Source: Streptomyces sp. L-9-10
Lineage (GTDB): Bacteria > Actinomycetota > Actinomycetes > Streptomycetales > Streptomycetaceae
Reading direction: 5' to 3'
DNA: 44,857 nt
Assembly: GCF_004151105.1 (NCBI RefSeq)
Contig: NZ_PHRF01000071.1
Span: 1 to 44,857 of the forward strand
Shown: positions 24,073-31,816 of the stretch, one piece after another
Numbering within the stretch: the stretch's first letter is position 1
How the letters are laid out: each line of letters begins with the position of its first letter
Translations under genes and position numbers: made by a program
The notes under the pieces: model-generated
Told to the model about the DNA's origin: nothing
What the model saw: the letters and a program-made list of their open reading frames with translations, nothing else
Databases searched by the model: none

Positions 24073-24369
24073 TCAGCTGCCTCCTCCGCCACATCCCCCG
24101 CCACCACCGCCGCACGACGAACCGCCGCCGCACGACGAACTCCCGCCCCCGCACGACGAACCACCGCCGCCGTCGGAACCGCTGCCGCTGCCGCTGTCCC
24201 ACCAGCTGTTCTGAGAGCGGCGCTTGCCCCCCTTCTTCAGCGAGGGGCTCGATGTGCGGTTCTTCGCCTTCACGCGCGGCTTCTTGCGCTTGTCCGCGCT
24301 GCTCACACTCGCCACGACCCCGACGAACGCGACCGCGACCAGTACGACCACGACTCCTACGCCCAGCAT
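24073..24369 (-). CDS. Small membrane protein with Gly/Ser/Cys-rich C-terminus, 98 aa
   Basis: One N-terminal transmembrane or uncleaved signal helix (LGVGVVVVLVAVAFVGVVAS) is followed by a Lys/Arg-rich segment (DKRKKPRVKAKNRTSSPSLK) and a tail built from Gly/Ser with four evenly spaced Cys (SSCGGGSSSCGGGSSCGGGG). Similar Cys-Gly tails occur in several actinobacterial surface proteins, but I cannot name a family. The Cys could form disulfides outside or bind metal. ATG 24369 is supported by GTGAGGA; longer frames upstream lack a site. It is divergent from the aminotransferase. Confidence 0.7.
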   Translation of the reverse strand: MLGVGVVVVLVAVAFVGVVASVSSADKRKKPRVKAKNRTSSPSLKKGGKRRSQNSWWDSGSGSGSDGGGGSSCGGGSSSCGGGSSCGGGGGGCGGGGS

Positions 24370-24533
24370 CGTCCTCACCGTCCTTCTGTTCCCCCGTGGC
24401 GGAGCCCCCCGCGCCCTCGCGCGGCCCGCTCCGTACCGACTGGCTTCCGCGTGAACTTGTTGCGTGACGTGGGTGTCCCCCCGGTGCCCCGCGCCCAAAG
24501 CCGACTTGAGCAACTCCAGAGGTTCGGCACAGG

Positions 24534-25688
24534 ATGGCGCCCATGACCAAAGAATGGCTCGGCGGCACCACGATCTTCGCGGAGATGTCGGCGCTGGCCG
24601 TACGCACCGGCGCGATCAACCTCGGCCAGGGTTTCCCCGACACCGACGGCCCCGAGGAGGTCAGGGAGGCGGCGGTACGGGCGCTGCGCGAGGGCAAGGG
24701 CAACCAGTACCCGCCGGGTCCCGGCATCCCGGAACTGCGCACCGCGATCGCCGAACACCAGCTGAAACGCTACGGGCTGGCCCACGACCCGGACACCGAG
24801 GTCCTGGTCACGGCGGGCGCCACCGAGGCGATCGCCGCCGCGCTGCTCGCCCTGGTCGGGCCGGGTGACGAGGTGATCGCGCTGGAGCCGTACTACGACT
24901 CGTACGCCGCCTGTATCGGCATGGCGGGCGGCACCCGCGTCCCGGTCACCCTGCGTCCCCGGGACGGCGCCTACCACCTGGACCTGGACGAGCTGCGGGA
25001 CGCCGTCACCGACCGCACCCGCCTCATCCTCCTCAACACCCCGCACAACCCCACCGGCACGGTCCTCAGCCGCGAGGAACTGGCCGCCGTCGCGGAACTC
25101 GCCGTCGCACGCGATCTGCTGGTCGTCACCGACGAGGTGTACGAACACCTGGTCTTCGAGGGCGAGCACATCCCGATCGCCTCGTTCCCCGGCATGCGCG
25201 AGCGGACCCTGACGATCGGCTCGGCGGGCAAGACCTTCTCGTTCACCGGCTGGAAGGTGGGCTGGGTGACGGGTACGCCGGAGCTGGTGACGGCGGTGCG
25301 CTCCGCCAAGCAGTTCCTGACGTACGTGGCGTCGGGCCCGTTCCAGTACGCGATCGCGGAGGCCCTGTGCCTGCCGGAGAGCTATTTCGAGGGGCTGCGC
25401 GCCGATCTGCGCGCCAAGCGCGATCTGCTCTCTTCAGGCCTGGCGGCGGCCGGTTTCGAGGTCTACCGCCCGGCCGGCACCTATTTCGTGACGACCGACA
25501 TCCGTCCGCTCGGGGAGAGCGACGGCTTCGCCTTCTGCCGCGCCCTGCCGGAGCGGTGCGGCGTGGTCGCCATCCCCAACGCCGTCTTCTACGACCACCG
25601 GGAGCAGGGCGCGCCGTTCGTACGGTTCGCCTTCTGCAAGCGGACCGACGTCCTGGAGGAGGCCGTGTCACGGCTGCGCGGGCGGTAG
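24534..25688 (+). CDS. PLP-dependent class I aminotransferase (kynurenine/glutamine aminotransferase type)
   Basis: The 384-aa fold-type I aminotransferase has typical residues: INLGQGFPDTDGP (substrate lid), YPPGPGIPELRTAI, the cofactor residues HNPTGTV (171-175), VVTDEVYEH with Asp200 binding the pyridine N, and the Schiff-base Lys233 in GSAGKTFSFTGWKVGW; the C-terminal Arg lies in FVRFAFCK. The NxGQGFPD start and TFSFTGWK are the pattern of kynurenine/methionine/glutamine transaminases, so with the tryptophan-degradation genes 10 kb away a kynurenine role is conceivable but unproven. ATG 24534 and ATG 24543 are both possible starts. It is transcribed alone. Confidence 0.92.
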   Translation: MAPMTKEWLGGTTIFAEMSALAVRTGAINLGQGFPDTDGPEEVREAAVRALREGKGNQYPPGPGIPELRTAIAEHQLKRYGLAHDPDTEVLVTAGATEAIAAALLALVGPGDEVIALEPYYDSYAACIGMAGGTRVPVTLRPRDGAYHLDLDELRDAVTDRTRLILLNTPHNPTGTVLSREELAAVAELAVARDLLVVTDEVYEHLVFEGEHIPIASFPGMRERTLTIGSAGKTFSFTGWKVGWVTGTPELVTAVRSAKQFLTYVASGPFQYAIAEALCLPESYFEGLRADLRAKRDLLSSGLAAAGFEVYRPAGTYFVTTDIRPLGESDGFAFCRALPERCGVVAIPNAVFYDHREQGAPFVRFAFCKRTDVLEEAVSRLRGR

Positions 25689-25783
25689 CCTCCCGCGCCC
25701 GCGGTACGCCAGAGCCCGGCCCGGGGCCGCGTCACAGATGATCGCGGCGCCGGCCGGGCTGTCGTTCGGCGCGGTCCGCGGAC

Positions 25784-26311
25784 TCAGGCGTCCTCGGGCT
25801 TCTCGTCGCCCGGCTCCAGGCCGAACTGCTCGACGAGCCACTTGTCGAACTCGATCGACGCGCGCACCCAGCTGACCGTGGACGACACGAAGTGCTCCAG
25901 GCTGACCCCCATGCCGATCAGCATCTGGGCCTCGCCGATGAGCCGGACGGTGGGCGGACCGTCACCCTCCTCGTGGATGTGGGTGTAGACCTTGGGCCAC
26001 AGCGTGCGGCGGTTCCAGTCGTCGATCGCGTCGAGGACCTTCGCCTTGTCCGTGATCGGGTGCGGCCGGTCGTAGAACGTCCGCACCGAGAAGACCTGCT
26101 GGTCGTCCTCGCCGCGGAACATGAAGTACGTACGGAATTCCTCCCACGGCGCCGCGAGGTCACCCTCGTCGTCGACGACGTACTTCAGCTCCATCTGTTC
26201 GAGGAGCTGCTTGACCAGGTCCTGGTCGGGGACGACGGGGCCCGCCGGTCCTGCACCCTGCGGTTGGGGCTGTCCCCCGAAATTCGGAATCGAGGACGGG
26301 TCGATGCTCAC
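25784..26311 (-). CDS. YbjN-domain protein
   Basis: The 175-aa cytoplasmic protein is of the YbjN (putative sensory transduction regulator) group. It has an N-terminal Gly/Pro/Gln linker (PNFGGQPQPQGAGPAG), then the domain: LVKQLLEQMELKYVVDDEGD, a beta-strand run with YFMFRGEDDQQVFSVRTFYD, ALDDW-like DAIDDWNRRTLWPKVYTH, and a C-terminal helix SLEHFVSSTVSWVRASIEFD. The fold resembles type III secretion chaperones, so it may bind partner proteins. The GTG start at 26311 has GAAGGGAAA about 9 nt upstream. The gene is isolated. Confidence 0.85.
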   Translation of the reverse strand: MSIDPSSIPNFGGQPQPQGAGPAGPVVPDQDLVKQLLEQMELKYVVDDEGDLAAPWEEFRTYFMFRGEDDQQVFSVRTFYDRPHPITDKAKVLDAIDDWNRRTLWPKVYTHIHEEGDGPPTVRLIGEAQMLIGMGVSLEHFVSSTVSWVRASIEFDKWLVEQFGLEPGDEKPEDA

Positions 26312-26400
26312 CGTGAATTTCCCTTCGTACGGTTCCTTCCATCCTCCCCCATAGCGGGGAGGCCCTGGCAACCCCGGCCCGCCGATCCGGCGCACAAAGG

Positions 26401-26434
26401 GGGCCGGCGCGCGCCCACGCGCGTACCGGCCCCC
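26401..26434 (-). terminator. clpB terminator
   Basis: GGGGCCGG (26401-26408) pairs with CCGGCCCC (26427-26434), and inside it CGCGCG pairs with CGCGCG around a 4-nt loop, 14 nt after the clpB stop. Confidence 0.75.
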
Positions 26435-26447
26435 GTGCCCCGCACGC

Positions 26448-29150
26448 TCACAGCGTCTTGCCGGACTCCGTCCGCGTCGGCTCGGGAGACGCCGCCGGCT
26501 GCTCAGGAGACACCGCCGGCTCCGCCGGCTCGGGAGACGCCTTCGTCGCCGCGCCCACGATCAGGCCGTCCTCGAACCGGTCCACCCGGACCGTGTCGCC
26601 GTCCGTGACCTCGCCCGCGAGGATCTCCTTCGCGAGCCGGTCGCCGATCGCCGTCTGCACCAGGCGGCGCAGCGGCCGGGCTCCGTAGGCCGGGTCGTTG
26701 CCCTCGTCGGCCAGCCATTCCAGCGCCGCCGGGGTGACCTCCAGGGTGAGCCGCCGTTCCGCGAGGCGGCGGGCCAGGCGGTCGATCTGGAGCCTGGCGA
26801 TGTGCGCCAGTTCGTCGCGCGAGAGGGCGGAGAAGACCACCAGATCGTCGAGACGGTTCAGGAACTCCGGCTTGAAGGTGCTCCTCACCACCTCCAGGAC
26901 CTGCTGCTTCCTGGTCTCCTCGCTGGTCAGCGGCTCGGTCAGGCCCTGCCCGCTCAGGAACTGACTGCCGAGGTTCGACGTCAGGACGAGGATGGTGTTG
27001 CGGAAGTCCACCGTCCGTCCCTGGCCGTCGGTGAGCCTGCCGTCGTCCAGGACCTGGAGCAGGACGTCGAAGACCTCGGGGTGGGCCTTCTCCACCTCGT
27101 CCAGCAGGATCACCGAGTACGGGCGCCTGCGCACGGCCTCGGTGAGCTGGCCGCCCTCCTCGTAGCCGACATAGCCGGGAGGCGCGCCGACCAGCCGGGC
27201 CACCGAGTGCTTCTCGCCGTACTCGCTCATGTCGATACGGACCATGGCGCGCTCGTCGTCGAAGAGGAAGTCCGCGAGCGCCTTGGCCAGCTCGGTCTTG
27301 CCGACCCCGGTGGGGCCGAGGAAGAGGAAGGACCCGGTGGGGCGGTCGGGGTCGGCGATGCCCGCGCGGGTACGGCGTACCGCGTCGGACACGGCCCGGA
27401 CCGCCTCGTGCTGGCCGATCAGCCGCTTGCCCAGCTCCTGCTCCATGCGCAGCAGCTTCTGCGTCTCGCCCTCCAGCAGCCGGCCGGCCGGGATGCCGGT
27501 CCAGGAGCCGACCACATCGGCGATGTCGTCCGGGCCGACCTCCTCCTTGACCAGTTTGTCGGTGGGCTCCTTGGCCGCCACCTGCTCCGCCTCCGAGGCC
27601 TCCTCCAGCTCCCGCTCCAGGCCGGGGATCTCGCCGTACAGCAGCTTGGAGGCGGTGTCGAAGTCGCCGTCGCGCTGCGCGCGCTCGGCCTGGCCGCGCA
27701 GGTCGTCCAGGCGTTCCTTCAGCTCACCGACGCGGTTGAGGCCCTGCTTCTCCTTCTCCCAGCGGGCGTTGAGGCCGCGCAGTTCCTCCTCGCGGTCGGC
27801 GAGGTCGCGGCGGAGCTTCTCCAGCCGCTGCTTGGAGCCCGGGTCGGACTCGTTCTTGAGCGCCAGCTCCTCCATACGGAGGCGGTCGACGGAGCGCTGG
27901 AGTTCGTCGATCTCGACCGGCGAGGAGTCGATCTCCATCCGGAGCCGGGACGCGGCCTCGTCCACGAGGTCGATGGCCTTGTCGGGCAGGAAGCGCGAGG
28001 TGATGTAGCGGTCGGAGAGCGTCGCGGCGGCGACCAGCGCCGCGTCCGCGATCTGCACCTTGTGGTGGGCCTCGTACCGGCCCTTGAGCCCGCGCAGGAT
28101 CGCGATGGTGTCCTCGACGGTCGGCTCGGCGACCAGCACCTGCTGGAAGCGCCGTTCCAGCGCCGCGTCCTTCTCGATCCGCTCGCGGTACTCGTCGAGT
28201 GTGGTCGCGCCGACCATCCTCAGCTCGCCGCGGGCCAGCATCGGCTTGAGCATGTTCCCGGCGTCCATGGCGGAATCGCCGCCGGCGCCCGCGCCCACGA
28301 CGGTGTGCAGTTCGTCGATGAAGGTGATGATCTGTCCGTCGCTGGACTTGATCTCGGAGAGGACGGTCTTGAGCCGCTCCTCGAACTCACCGCGGTACTT
28401 GGCGCCCGCCACCATCGCCCCGAGGTCCAGCGAAACCAGCCGCTTGTTCTTCAAGGACTCCGGCACGTCGCCCTTGACAATGCGCTGCGCGAGTCCCTCG
28501 ACGACGGCGGTCTTGCCGACGCCCGGCTCGCCGATCAGCACCGGATTGTTCTTCGTACGGCGTGACAGCACCTGCACCACACGCCGGATCTCCTGGTCCC
28601 GGCCGATGACCGGGTCGAGCTTGCCCTCGCGGGCCGCCGCGGTGAAATCGGTACCGAACTTCTCCAGGGCCTTGTACTGGCCCTCCGGGTCGGGTGTGGT
28701 CACCCGGCGCCCTCCCCTTGTCTTCTCGAACGCGTCAAGCAGTCTCGCGGCGCCGGCCCCCAGCCGGTCGAGCATCTCCCCGGCCTGGCCCCCCTTGGCC
28801 GCGACACCGATCAGCAGGTGCTCGGTGGAGAGGTAATCGTCCCCCAGCTCCTTGGCCCGCTGAGCGGCGTCGTTGATGGCGGCGAGCAGCTCGCGGTTGG
28901 GTTGCGGGGGCGCGACGGTGGAACCGGTCACGCTGGGCTGTGCGGCCAGCAGCCGCTCCGCTCCGGACCGTACCCCGGCCTGGTCTGCCTCGACGGCGGC
29001 CAGCAGGTCGGTGATGTTCTCGTTGTCCTGGCCTTCTAGCAGCGCGAGCAGCAGATGCGCGGGGGTCAGATCGGGATGCCCGGCCGCCACGGCCCGGTTG
29101 GTGGCGGTATTGATCGCATCCCGGCTCTTGTTGGTCAGCTCGGCGTCCAC
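26448..29150 (-). CDS. clpB: ATP-dependent disaggregase ClpB
   Basis: The 900-aa hexameric AAA+ chaperone pulls polypeptides out of aggregates together with DnaK/DnaJ/GrpE, whose genes lie 6 kb away. The order is the N-terminal double Clp repeat (ELTNKSRDAINTATNRAVAA onward), AAA-1 with Walker A GEPGVGKTA and Walker B IITFIDELH, the coiled-coil middle domain (about 410-520, DELQRSVDRLRMEELALKNE), AAA-2 with GPTGVGKTELAKAL and VILLDEVEKAH, and a C-terminal small domain. A Pro/Glu/Ser tail is added at the end (PEPAEPAVSPEQPAASPEPT). GTG at 29150 is chosen because GAGAGGAGAGGG precedes it. A HAIR operator at 29220-29240 indicates HspR repression. Confidence 0.97.
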   Translation of the reverse strand: MDAELTNKSRDAINTATNRAVAAGHPDLTPAHLLLALLEGQDNENITDLLAAVEADQAGVRSGAERLLAAQPSVTGSTVAPPQPNRELLAAINDAAQRAKELGDDYLSTEHLLIGVAAKGGQAGEMLDRLGAGAARLLDAFEKTRGGRRVTTPDPEGQYKALEKFGTDFTAAAREGKLDPVIGRDQEIRRVVQVLSRRTKNNPVLIGEPGVGKTAVVEGLAQRIVKGDVPESLKNKRLVSLDLGAMVAGAKYRGEFEERLKTVLSEIKSSDGQIITFIDELHTVVGAGAGGDSAMDAGNMLKPMLARGELRMVGATTLDEYRERIEKDAALERRFQQVLVAEPTVEDTIAILRGLKGRYEAHHKVQIADAALVAAATLSDRYITSRFLPDKAIDLVDEAASRLRMEIDSSPVEIDELQRSVDRLRMEELALKNESDPGSKQRLEKLRRDLADREEELRGLNARWEKEKQGLNRVGELKERLDDLRGQAERAQRDGDFDTASKLLYGEIPGLERELEEASEAEQVAAKEPTDKLVKEEVGPDDIADVVGSWTGIPAGRLLEGETQKLLRMEQELGKRLIGQHEAVRAVSDAVRRTRAGIADPDRPTGSFLFLGPTGVGKTELAKALADFLFDDERAMVRIDMSEYGEKHSVARLVGAPPGYVGYEEGGQLTEAVRRRPYSVILLDEVEKAHPEVFDVLLQVLDDGRLTDGQGRTVDFRNTILVLTSNLGSQFLSGQGLTEPLTSEETRKQQVLEVVRSTFKPEFLNRLDDLVVFSALSRDELAHIARLQIDRLARRLAERRLTLEVTPAALEWLADEGNDPAYGARPLRRLVQTAIGDRLAKEILAGEVTDGDTVRVDRFEDGLIVGAATKASPEPAEPAVSPEQPAASPEPTRTESGKTL

Positions 29151-29219
29151 GTGCGCCCTCTCCTCTCCTGCACAGACCTCGGGCCTCCATCCGACCCTGA
29201 CATTGGCAACGTGCGCAAA

Positions 29220-29240
29220 GTTGAGTCTATTCCACTCAAG
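29220..29240. promoter_or_regulatory. HAIR operator (HspR site) upstream of clpB
   Basis: The site reads gTTGAGT-N7-ACTCAAG and matches the HspR-associated inverted repeat CTTGAGT-N7-ACTCAAG at 13 of 14 defined positions. It lies 70-90 nt upstream of the clpB start. HspR with DnaK as co-repressor is the known controller of clpB in Streptomyces; binding here is inferred. Confidence 0.9.
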
Positions 29241-29263
29241 CCTGAATCGGGGCCGCTCCCCGG

Positions 29264-29349
29264 GGGTTTCCGCGCCCATATCCGCCGGGAGTCGTCACCG
29301 TCCCAGGGTTTCCGCGCCCGTACCCGCCCCGGGGCCGTCACCGTCCTAC
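29264..29349 (+). repeat. Direct repeat of about 43 bp between clpB and the PPOX gene
   Basis: Unit 1 (29264-29306) and unit 2 (29306-29349) both run from GGGTTTCCGCGCCC to GTCACCGTCC, with a few substitutions in between. The second unit continues into TACGCT, the candidate -10 of the following gene. Confidence 0.75.
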
Positions 29350-29352
29350 GCT
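29347..29352 (+). promoter_or_regulatory. -10 element of the PPOX gene, leaderless type
   Basis: TACGCT ends exactly 6 nt before the ATG at 29359; the intervening TCCGGC is not a ribosome site. Confidence 0.45.
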
Positions 29353-29358
29353 TCCGGC

Positions 29359-29763
29359 ATGGCCCACGACGTACGCGATCCCAGCCCCGATTTTCTCGCC
29401 TTCTGGCGCGAGCACCACCTGTGCACCCTCACGACACTGCGTCCGGACGGCAGTCCGCACGTGGTGCCGGTGGGCGTGACGTACGACCCGGAGGCGGGGC
29501 TCGCCCGCGTCATCAGCAACAAGAACAGCACGAAGGTCGCCAACATCCTGGCGGCGGGTCCGGAGGGGGCGCGGGTGGCGGTGTGCCAGTTCAAGAAACG
29601 CCACTGGGCGACGCTGGAGGGCCGCGCCACGGTCCGTACGGAGGAGGAGGCGGTCGAGGACGCGGTGAGCCGCTACGCGGCGCGGTACGGCCGTACGCCG
29701 ACGCCCAACCCGGACCGGGTCGTCATCGAGATCGCCCTGGAACGGGCGCTCGGCCGCTGCTGA
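29359..29763 (+). CDS. PPOX-class FMN/F420-dependent oxidoreductase
   Basis: The 134-aa split-barrel protein is of the pyridoxamine-phosphate-oxidase-like superfamily. It has an N-terminal helix FLAFWREHHLCTLTTLRPDG, then SPHVVPVGVTYDPEAG, SNKNSTKVANI (phosphate-binding type segment), VAVCQFKKRHWATLEGRATV and a C-terminal helix ending EIALERALGR. Such small actinobacterial members often use coenzyme F420 or bind haem or flavin; the cofactor is not decided by what I can see. It acts in the cytoplasm, probably as a dimer. The gene is single, with a leaderless-type promoter and its own terminator. Confidence 0.85.
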   Translation: MAHDVRDPSPDFLAFWREHHLCTLTTLRPDGSPHVVPVGVTYDPEAGLARVISNKNSTKVANILAAGPEGARVAVCQFKKRHWATLEGRATVRTEEEAVEDAVSRYAARYGRTPTPNPDRVVIEIALERALGRC

Positions 29764-29819
29764 CCGCGAGAGCCACGAAGACCGCGGGGCCCGGCGGGCC
29801 CGAACGCGGACAGCACAAC

Positions 29820-29852
29820 GGCGCCATCGTGTTTCAGGTCCACGATGGCGCC
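29820..29852. terminator. Bidirectional terminator between the PPOX gene and the Rieske-like gene
   Basis: GGCGCCATCGTG (29820-29831) and CACGATGGCGCC (29841-29852) form a perfect 12-bp stem with a 9-nt loop between convergent genes. Confidence 0.85.
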
Positions 29853-29900
29853 GCTGTGTGGGGGAAGCGCCTGAGCGATTTGGAACGACGGGGGAATCGC

Positions 29901-30221
29901 TCAGGCACTGCGGGGGGTGGCGATGGTGGTATTCGATCCGACCAACTGGTGGTCACGCTGGTCGAGGTTGACGAAGATCATGTCGTAGCGGATGGCACAC
30001 CGGACCGGCTGCGGAGCCCCCCGCGGCCTCCGAAGGCAACGGTAGGCACGGACGTCCTCGTCCTCCTCGCGTACGACGACGATCGGCTCTCCGAAGAGGG
30101 TGACCATCAACGAGTCGCCACGGTGGGGGATCGCGGTGACGAGATCGATGAAGTGCCAGCCCGACCGGTAGGCCGTGGCCATCTCGCGCCGGAAGACCCG
30201 GTCGTCCGGCGGGACAGTCAT
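29901..30221 (-). CDS. Degenerate Rieske-like protein, 106 aa
   Basis: The sequence follows the opening of a Rieske ferredoxin/oxygenase domain: GWHFIDLVTAIPHRGDSLMV, GEPIVVVREEDEDVRAY (44-60), then RCLRRPRGAP and VRCAIRYDMIFVNLD. In a true Rieske domain the ligands are C-x-H and C-x2-H 15-17 residues later; here Cys62 and Cys75 remain but Arg64 and Arg78 occupy the His positions and the spacing is shorter. It therefore should not hold a normal 2Fe-2S cluster, and no oxygenase catalytic domain follows. The ATG overlaps the stop of the DSGW-repeat peptide gene (ATGA), so the two are co-translated; I infer a joint function. The Rieske relation is my reading of motifs and is moderate in confidence. 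Confidence 0.65.
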   Translation of the reverse strand: MTVPPDDRVFRREMATAYRSGWHFIDLVTAIPHRGDSLMVTLFGEPIVVVREEDEDVRAYRCLRRPRGAPQPVRCAIRYDMIFVNLDQRDHQLVGSNTTIATPRSA

Positions 30222-30475
30222 GCGCTTACGTCGGCCGGTGAGCTCCCCCAGCCGCTGTCCGGCGGTTCGTTCGCCGGCGTCGAGCCCCAACCACTGTCAT
30301 CCGACTTCGTGCCGCTGCTCCAGCCGCTGTCGGCCGGCGCACCGCCCCAGCCGCTGTCCGACTGGGTGGCCTGAGGCGCGAATCCCCAACCACTGTCCGC
30401 GCCACCCAGGACCCCGTAAGCCACGACCGCGGAGAAAGCTGCGGCAAGCACCGAGCGAAGCAATCTCTTGTACAT
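30218..30475 (-). CDS. Predicted secreted peptide with five DSGW repeats, 85 aa
   Basis: The N-terminus MYKRLLRSVLAAAFSAVVAY is a classic signal peptide (basic, then hydrophobic), with a likely cut after GVLGGA at residue 26. What remains, about 59 aa, begins exactly with DSGWG and contains DSGW at 27, 40, 49, 60 and 73, separated by short Ala/Pro/Ser/Thr/Gly spacers. There is no Cys, so it is not a lanthipeptide or disulfide peptide. ATG 30475 is supported by GAGGACG. It is translationally coupled to the Rieske-like gene and divergent from two LuxR-type regulators. I do not recognise the family. It could be a signalling peptide, a surface repeat peptide or a precursor modified at its Trp or Asp residues. 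Confidence 0.75.
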   Translation of the reverse strand: MYKRLLRSVLAAAFSAVVAYGVLGGADSGWGFAPQATQSDSGWGGAPADSGWSSGTKSDDSGWGSTPANEPPDSGWGSSPADVSA

Positions 30476-30605
30476 AGTCGGCTTCGTCCTCACTTGATGG
30501 ATTCCTCTCCCCCGCGTCACAAGACGATGGCTCATTCAGGCACGTCAATGCCACAGGGACGATGCATCATGTTCCTGTAGGTTCAGGACCCTGGGGGGTG
30601 GAGAT

Positions 30606-31589
30606 TTGCCGAAGATCGTGTCAAAACCGACACATCCCCATGCTGTGACCGCGCTGTGCGACGAGGGGGCGCATCTTTACGCCAGCGCTCTGAGCGCCGG
30701 GCGCATCTCCCGCGCGGAGGCGGAGGAGGCTCCGTGCCTCCTCGAATTTGCTCTTTTGCACCCCGATCCGGACGACCCGAACTGGCTGCGGCCGGTCCCG
30801 CCGTCCGTCGCGCTCGCGCAGCGGCTCCACCCCATCGAGCGGGAGATCCTGGACCGGAGGCGTCTCTCGAACGATCTAACAGAATCCTTTGAGCCATTCA
30901 TGGCGATCAGCGCGCTGAACCCGGCGCCCACGCACTCGATCACGGTCCTGGAGGGCTTCAACCGGATCAACGCCGCCCTCAATCTCGCCACCGCCGAGTG
31001 CCATACGGAGATGCTCACGATCCAGCCCGGAGGTGGCAGGCGCGAGCATATTCTCAGCCAGGCCCTGGAGCGGGACCGGCCGCTGATCGAGCGCGGTGTC
31101 AGTATGCGCACGCTCTACCAGCACACCGTCCGGCACAGCCAGGGCACGATGGCGTACGTGGACCGCATGGCCAGCGGCAAGATCGAGATAAGAACCCTGG
31201 AAGAGCTGATCGAGCGGCTCATCATCTGCGACCAGACCGTGGCCTTCATACCCGCGCGCGACGACCAGCAGGTCGCCCTGGAGCTGCGCCACCCGGGTCT
31301 GGTGACCTATCTCGTCAAGGTCTTCGAGCAGCTCTGGCGGCGCGCCACGCCCCTCACCGAGCAGGTCTCGTACGAGCCGACCCCGGACGGCATCACAGGC
31401 GTCCAGCGGACCATCGCCAAGCTTCTCGTCGAGGGGTACGTGGACGAGGCCATCGCCCGGCGTCTGGGGATGAACGTACGGACCTGCCGCGCGCACATCG
31501 CCAAGCTCGCCTCCGTACTCGGCAGCGGCAGCCGCGCCCAACTCGGCTATCTCATCGCACACTCGGGAATCCTCGACCAGGAGAACTGA
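30606..31589 (+). CDS. LuxR-type regulator with PLD/TrmB-like middle domain (first paralogue)
   Basis: The 327-aa cytoplasmic DNA-binding protein has an N-terminal helical region (LCDEGAHLYASALSAGRISR) that resembles a degenerate winged helix, then a middle domain (about 95-245) of the phospholipase-D/TrmB-effector type (ERGVSMRTLYQHTVRHSQGT, LIICDQTVAFIPARDD, HPGLVTYLVKVFEQLW). A C-terminal LuxR helix-turn-helix follows (LVEGYVDEAIARRLGMNVRT then CRAHIAKLASVLG). It is divergent from the DSGW peptide gene across 130 nt and followed by a paralogue, so it is the likely local controller. The start is taken as TTG at 30606 behind GGGGGG; GTG at 30618 is an alternative. Confidence 0.82.
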   Translation: MPKIVSKPTHPHAVTALCDEGAHLYASALSAGRISRAEAEEAPCLLEFALLHPDPDDPNWLRPVPPSVALAQRLHPIEREILDRRRLSNDLTESFEPFMAISALNPAPTHSITVLEGFNRINAALNLATAECHTEMLTIQPGGGRREHILSQALERDRPLIERGVSMRTLYQHTVRHSQGTMAYVDRMASGKIEIRTLEELIERLIICDQTVAFIPARDDQQVALELRHPGLVTYLVKVFEQLWRRATPLTEQVSYEPTPDGITGVQRTIAKLLVEGYVDEAIARRLGMNVRTCRAHIAKLASVLGSGSRAQLGYLIAHSGILDQEN

Positions 31590-31816
31590 CCCCGCCGGCA
31601 AGGCCCTCGGCGAAACCTGGCACATCGCCGCGACACGTTTTCCGGAATGCTCTGCCGCTTCCTTGTCGCCCCGGGTCGCCCACCACACTCCATCCGGCCA
31701 TGGGGGGAATCCACGGCTGTCGTCGCCACCTCCCTAGGCTGCATTTCACGCTCTAACAGTTCAAGCGGCATGCGATTGCACTCACACGCACTACAGAATC
31801 GTGCAGGGAGGAATAA
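31590..31816 (+). promoter_or_regulatory. Promoter/leader region between the two regulators
   Basis: These 227 bp become AT-rich toward the second regulator and end with GGGAGGAA (31806-31813), a strong ribosome site for the GTG at 31817. No clear -35/-10 pair or terminator was picked out, so read-through from the first regulator is possible. Confidence 0.4.

Noticed and set aside
24504..24518. A HAIR-like sequence (CTTGAGCAACTC) upstream of the aminotransferase
   Set aside because: The half sites are separated by far fewer than 7 nt, so it does not fit the HspR operator.
30218..30475. DSGW peptide as a lanthipeptide or SapB-like precursor
   Set aside because: There is no Cys in the peptide and no lanthionine synthetase nearby; the N-terminus is a Sec-type signal rather than a leader.
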